Origin: Advenella mimigardefordensis DPN7
Lineage (GTDB): Bacteria > Pseudomonadota > Gammaproteobacteria > Burkholderiales > Burkholderiaceae_B
Direction: 5' to 3'
Length of the DNA stretch: 64,000 nucleotides
Assembly: GCF_000521505.1 (NCBI RefSeq)
Contig: NZ_CP003915.1
Location: forward strand, 1,674,001-1,738,000
Below, piece after piece: positions 63,728 through 64,000 of the stretch; within the stretch, counting starts at the first letter, position 1; each line of letters begins with the position of its first letter. The notes below the pieces were generated by a model. It worked only from the letters and a program-made list of their open reading frames with translations. It was not told the origin of the DNA and ran no database searches. A program made the position numbers and the translations under genes.

Positions 63728-64000
63728 TTATTGATATTTATCCAGTTTCGTTTCCGGACCGGTCTTGGCGATTTCCTGAGCCTTATCGTAGCTTTCCATG
63801 AGACATTTATACTCAGGACATACATGCTCAGCAAGAATCTGTGCAAAACGGGATCCTTCTGGCCGGTTCCAGGTGCGCATCAATTCAGCCACGATGGCGA
63901 ACGTGTCCGTAGGAATGGCACCCGCCTGGGCAACGCGTGCGATGGTCGTATCTGTCGCCAATTTACTCCAGTTGCCTGACGCGTCAACCACACAATACAC
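63728..64000 (-). CDS. hypothetical protein, cut by the window edge
   Basis: C-terminal 90 residues of a minus-strand gene whose start probably lies beyond the window; a GTG at the very edge is a chance start. The visible part begins YCVVDASGNWSKL, has two Cys in EHVCPEYKCLM and ends PETKLDKYQ. I do not recognise the family. Four codons near the end (GPET) suggest a soluble protein; a secreted form with a disulphide is possible. It converges on the deacetylase gene. Confidence 0.6.
   Translation of the reverse strand: MYCVVDASGNWSKLATDTTIARVAQAGAIPTDTFAIVAELMRTWNRPEGSRFAQILAEHVCPEYKCLMESYDKAQEIAKTGPETKLDKYQ

Overview
This 64 kb window looks like chromosomal core sequence of a betaproteobacterium of the order Burkholderiales, most likely family Alcaligenaceae (Advenella, Bordetella or a relative). 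The evidence is gene order and content: leuS-lptE-holA, xseB-ispA-dxs-folE2, rpsF-priB-rpsR-rplI, potFGHI, hpnCDE and nnrS. The genus is inferred from memory of these families and was not searched. There are no rRNA or tRNA genes, insertion sequences, prophage genes, CRISPR arrays or cas genes. Coding density is high and base composition looks even, so I see no obvious genomic island.

Layout. 0-7 kb: leuS, lptE and holA (minus), a LuxR-type regulator without a synthase, a glycine-rich lipoprotein, a small lipoprotein and a LOG-family phosphoribohydrolase. 7-14 kb: polA, a LysE exporter, the membrane protease HtpX, a drug/metabolite (EamA) transporter and a Rieske oxygenase. 14-22 kb: the isoprenoid/folate operon xseB-ispA-dxs-folE2, the ribosomal/primosome operon rpsF-priB-rpsR-rplI, and dnaB. 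22-31 kb: a YfeH-like transporter, phoH, bcp with an Mth938-like gene, then the threonine-related operon alaC-hom-thrC behind a structured leader. 31-40 kb: nnrS, a MarR regulator divergent from a ClC channel, the squalene genes hpnCDE, alr and a short-chain dehydrogenase. 40-52 kb: radA, a TSUP permease, an FtsX-type permease, a truncated haemoglobin, kdkA, the putrescine importer potFGHI, an ArsC/Spx-like protein, rpiA and phoU. 52-64 kb: yggX and argA (minus), hrpA, dnaE, two coupled surface-glycan genes and one gene cut by the window edge.

The genes serve replication and repair (HolA, PolA, PriB, DnaB, RadA, DnaE, XseB), translation (LeuS, S6, S18, L9), envelope building (LptE, KdkA, Alr, HpnCDE, glycosyltransferase, deacetylase) and amino-acid or polyamine metabolism (ArgA, AlaC, Hom, ThrC, Pot). 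Many junctions are 1-17 bp overlaps (ATGA, GTGA), which implies translational coupling.

The most unusual signal is outside the genes. At least five different short tandem repeat arrays (period 14-16 bp) sit at or just after gene stop codons: the glycine-rich lipoprotein, polA, the Rieske gene, the YfeH-like gene and thrC. Several weaker two-copy examples occur too. The repeat sequences are unrelated, but period and position are shared. In three cases the stop codon itself lies in the first unit, so stops are reiterated; the 14-bp polA and YfeH-like arrays place stops in all three frames. Other regulatory candidates are a structured leader with an intrinsic terminator before alaC, a near-perfect palindrome over a -10 box between marR and the ClC gene, a Pho box before phoU, an FNR/Dnr-like box before nnrS, and helically phased repeats before rpsF.
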